From CAYFQV01 sp964654185 (lineage in GTDB: Bacteria > Spirochaetota > Spirochaetia > DSM-27196 > PWMO01), in assembly GCA_964654185.1 (NCBI GenBank), contig CAZZIE010000043.1:1-31828 (forward strand): a stretch of DNA of 31,828 nt, read 5' to 3'. The stretch's first letter is position 1. The number at the start of each line of letters is the position of its first letter. The translations under genes and the position numbers were made by a program. Below are positions 31,317 through 31,828 of the stretch, in pieces. Under the pieces are notes generated by a model. The model saw only the letters and a list, made by a program, of their open reading frames with translations. It had not been told where the DNA came from and searched no databases.

Positions 31317-31757
31317 ATGAAGACCAAGCAGGATTTTCCGAGCATCAACGAGCGCAAAGCGGAGGGCGTCCGAGAAGACGGCACTCCGTATCGCGTCCTG
31401 GTGGTTGACGACTCCATGTTCGTCACGAAACAGATCAGCCAGATCCTCACCTCCGAGGGATTCGACGTTGTCGGAACCGCTTCGGACGGGCAGGAGGGGC
31501 TCGAGAAGTACAAGGAGCTCTATCCGAACGTCGATCTGGTAACCATGGACATCACCATGCCGAAGATGGACGGTGTCGCCGCCCTGGAGCAGATCATGGA
31601 GTTCGACAAGAACGCCATAGTGGTCATGATAAGCGCTCTGGGTAAGCAGGACCTCGTCAAGAAGGCGCTTCTGATTGGTGCAAAGAACTACATTGTGAAG
31701 CCTCTGGACCGGAAGAAGGTGCTGGAGCGCATCCTCATGTCCCTCAAGCAGGCTTGA
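31317..31757 (+). CDS. cheY: Chemotaxis response regulator CheY
   Basis: 146 residues with a 25-residue N-terminal extension (MKTKQDFPSINERKAEGVRE) seen in spirochaetal CheY/CheY3. Receiver residues are complete: Asp31 and Asp32 (VLVVDDSMFV), phospho-acceptor Asp78 (VTMDITMPKMDG), Ser106 (MISALG) and Lys128 (NYIVKPLD), with Tyr125 at the switch position. It starts 11 bases after cheX with AGGGG upstream. CheY-P binds the flagellar switch; CheA supplies and CheX removes the phosphate. It is the last gene of the cluster in the window. Confidence 0.96.
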   Translation: MKTKQDFPSINERKAEGVREDGTPYRVLVVDDSMFVTKQISQILTSEGFDVVGTASDGQEGLEKYKELYPNVDLVTMDITMPKMDGVAALEQIMEFDKNAIVVMISALGKQDLVKKALLIGAKNYIVKPLDRKKVLERILMSLKQA

Positions 31758-31797
31758 TCAAATCGCGATTGTGCGATACCGTAGGCGACAACGTTAG

Positions 31798-31828
31798 GGG
31801 CGGTTAGCTCAGTTGGTTAGAGCACTTG
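31798..31828 (+). tRNA. tRNA, 5' part only, cut by the window end
   Basis: The sequence gives a 7-base acceptor strand (GGGCGGT), TA, then a D-arm with GCTC at 31807-31810, AGTTGGTTA loop and GAGC closing it, followed by the start of the anticodon stem. The anticodon is outside the window. The 5' half resembles bacterial tRNA-Val, but the identity cannot be decided here. It lies 40 bases after cheY. Confidence 0.88.

Overview
The window reads as chromosomal DNA of a high-GC free-living spirochaete (Spirochaetaceae-like). The markers are a FlaA filament-sheath protein, a CheA / CheW-CheR / CheX / CheY set in the order known from Borrelia and Treponema, a spiro-SPASM protein and a UPF0164 outer-membrane protein. 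I see no insertion sequence, phage gene or CRISPR array. About 95 percent is coding, in tightly packed, often overlapping genes. Species cannot be assigned from this alone.

Region 1 (1-13088): a small two-pass membrane protein converges on a minus-strand UPF0164-type outer-membrane barrel with a TPR and acidic tail. Divergent from the barrel is a plus-strand operon whose first members overlap or nearly abut: a giant periplasmic helical/TPR protein, a 1581-residue membrane sensor phosphatase (sialidase-like propeller, fibronectin-III-like modules, three membrane helices, HAMP, PP2C/SpoIIE), a secreted unknown, a tail-anchored zinc-ribbon protein, another secreted unknown, and a DUF192 lipoprotein. 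This looks like an envelope-sensing module with no visible output partner.

Region 2 (13089-14692): xseB and xseA (exonuclease VII) on the minus strand, separated from the DUF192 gene by GC-rich hairpins.

Region 3 (14661-22941): a seven-gene plus-strand operon, mostly overlapping: spiro-SPASM protein, family-2-like glycosyltransferase, SpsF-type cytidylyltransferase, a PseG/MurG-like plus methyltransferase fusion, an ATP-grasp protein, an N-acetylmuramoyl-L-alanine amidase and a GerMN-domain protein. The content suggests synthesis and transfer of an activated sugar or surface modification tied to cell-wall remodelling; the product is unknown. Its promoter lies antiparallel on top of the xseA promoter.

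Region 4 (22960-31828): flaA with a near-consensus sigma-70 promoter and a strong terminator; two minus-strand outer-membrane barrel genes; then cheA, a cheW-cheR fusion, cheX and cheY, and finally the first 31 bases of a tRNA. In Borrelia flaA and the che genes form one operon; here they are split by the terminator and the reversed barrel pair.

A recurring feature is that several operon-head genes lack a Shine-Dalgarno sequence and have a -10 box 6-10 bases before the ATG, which suggests leaderless mRNAs.
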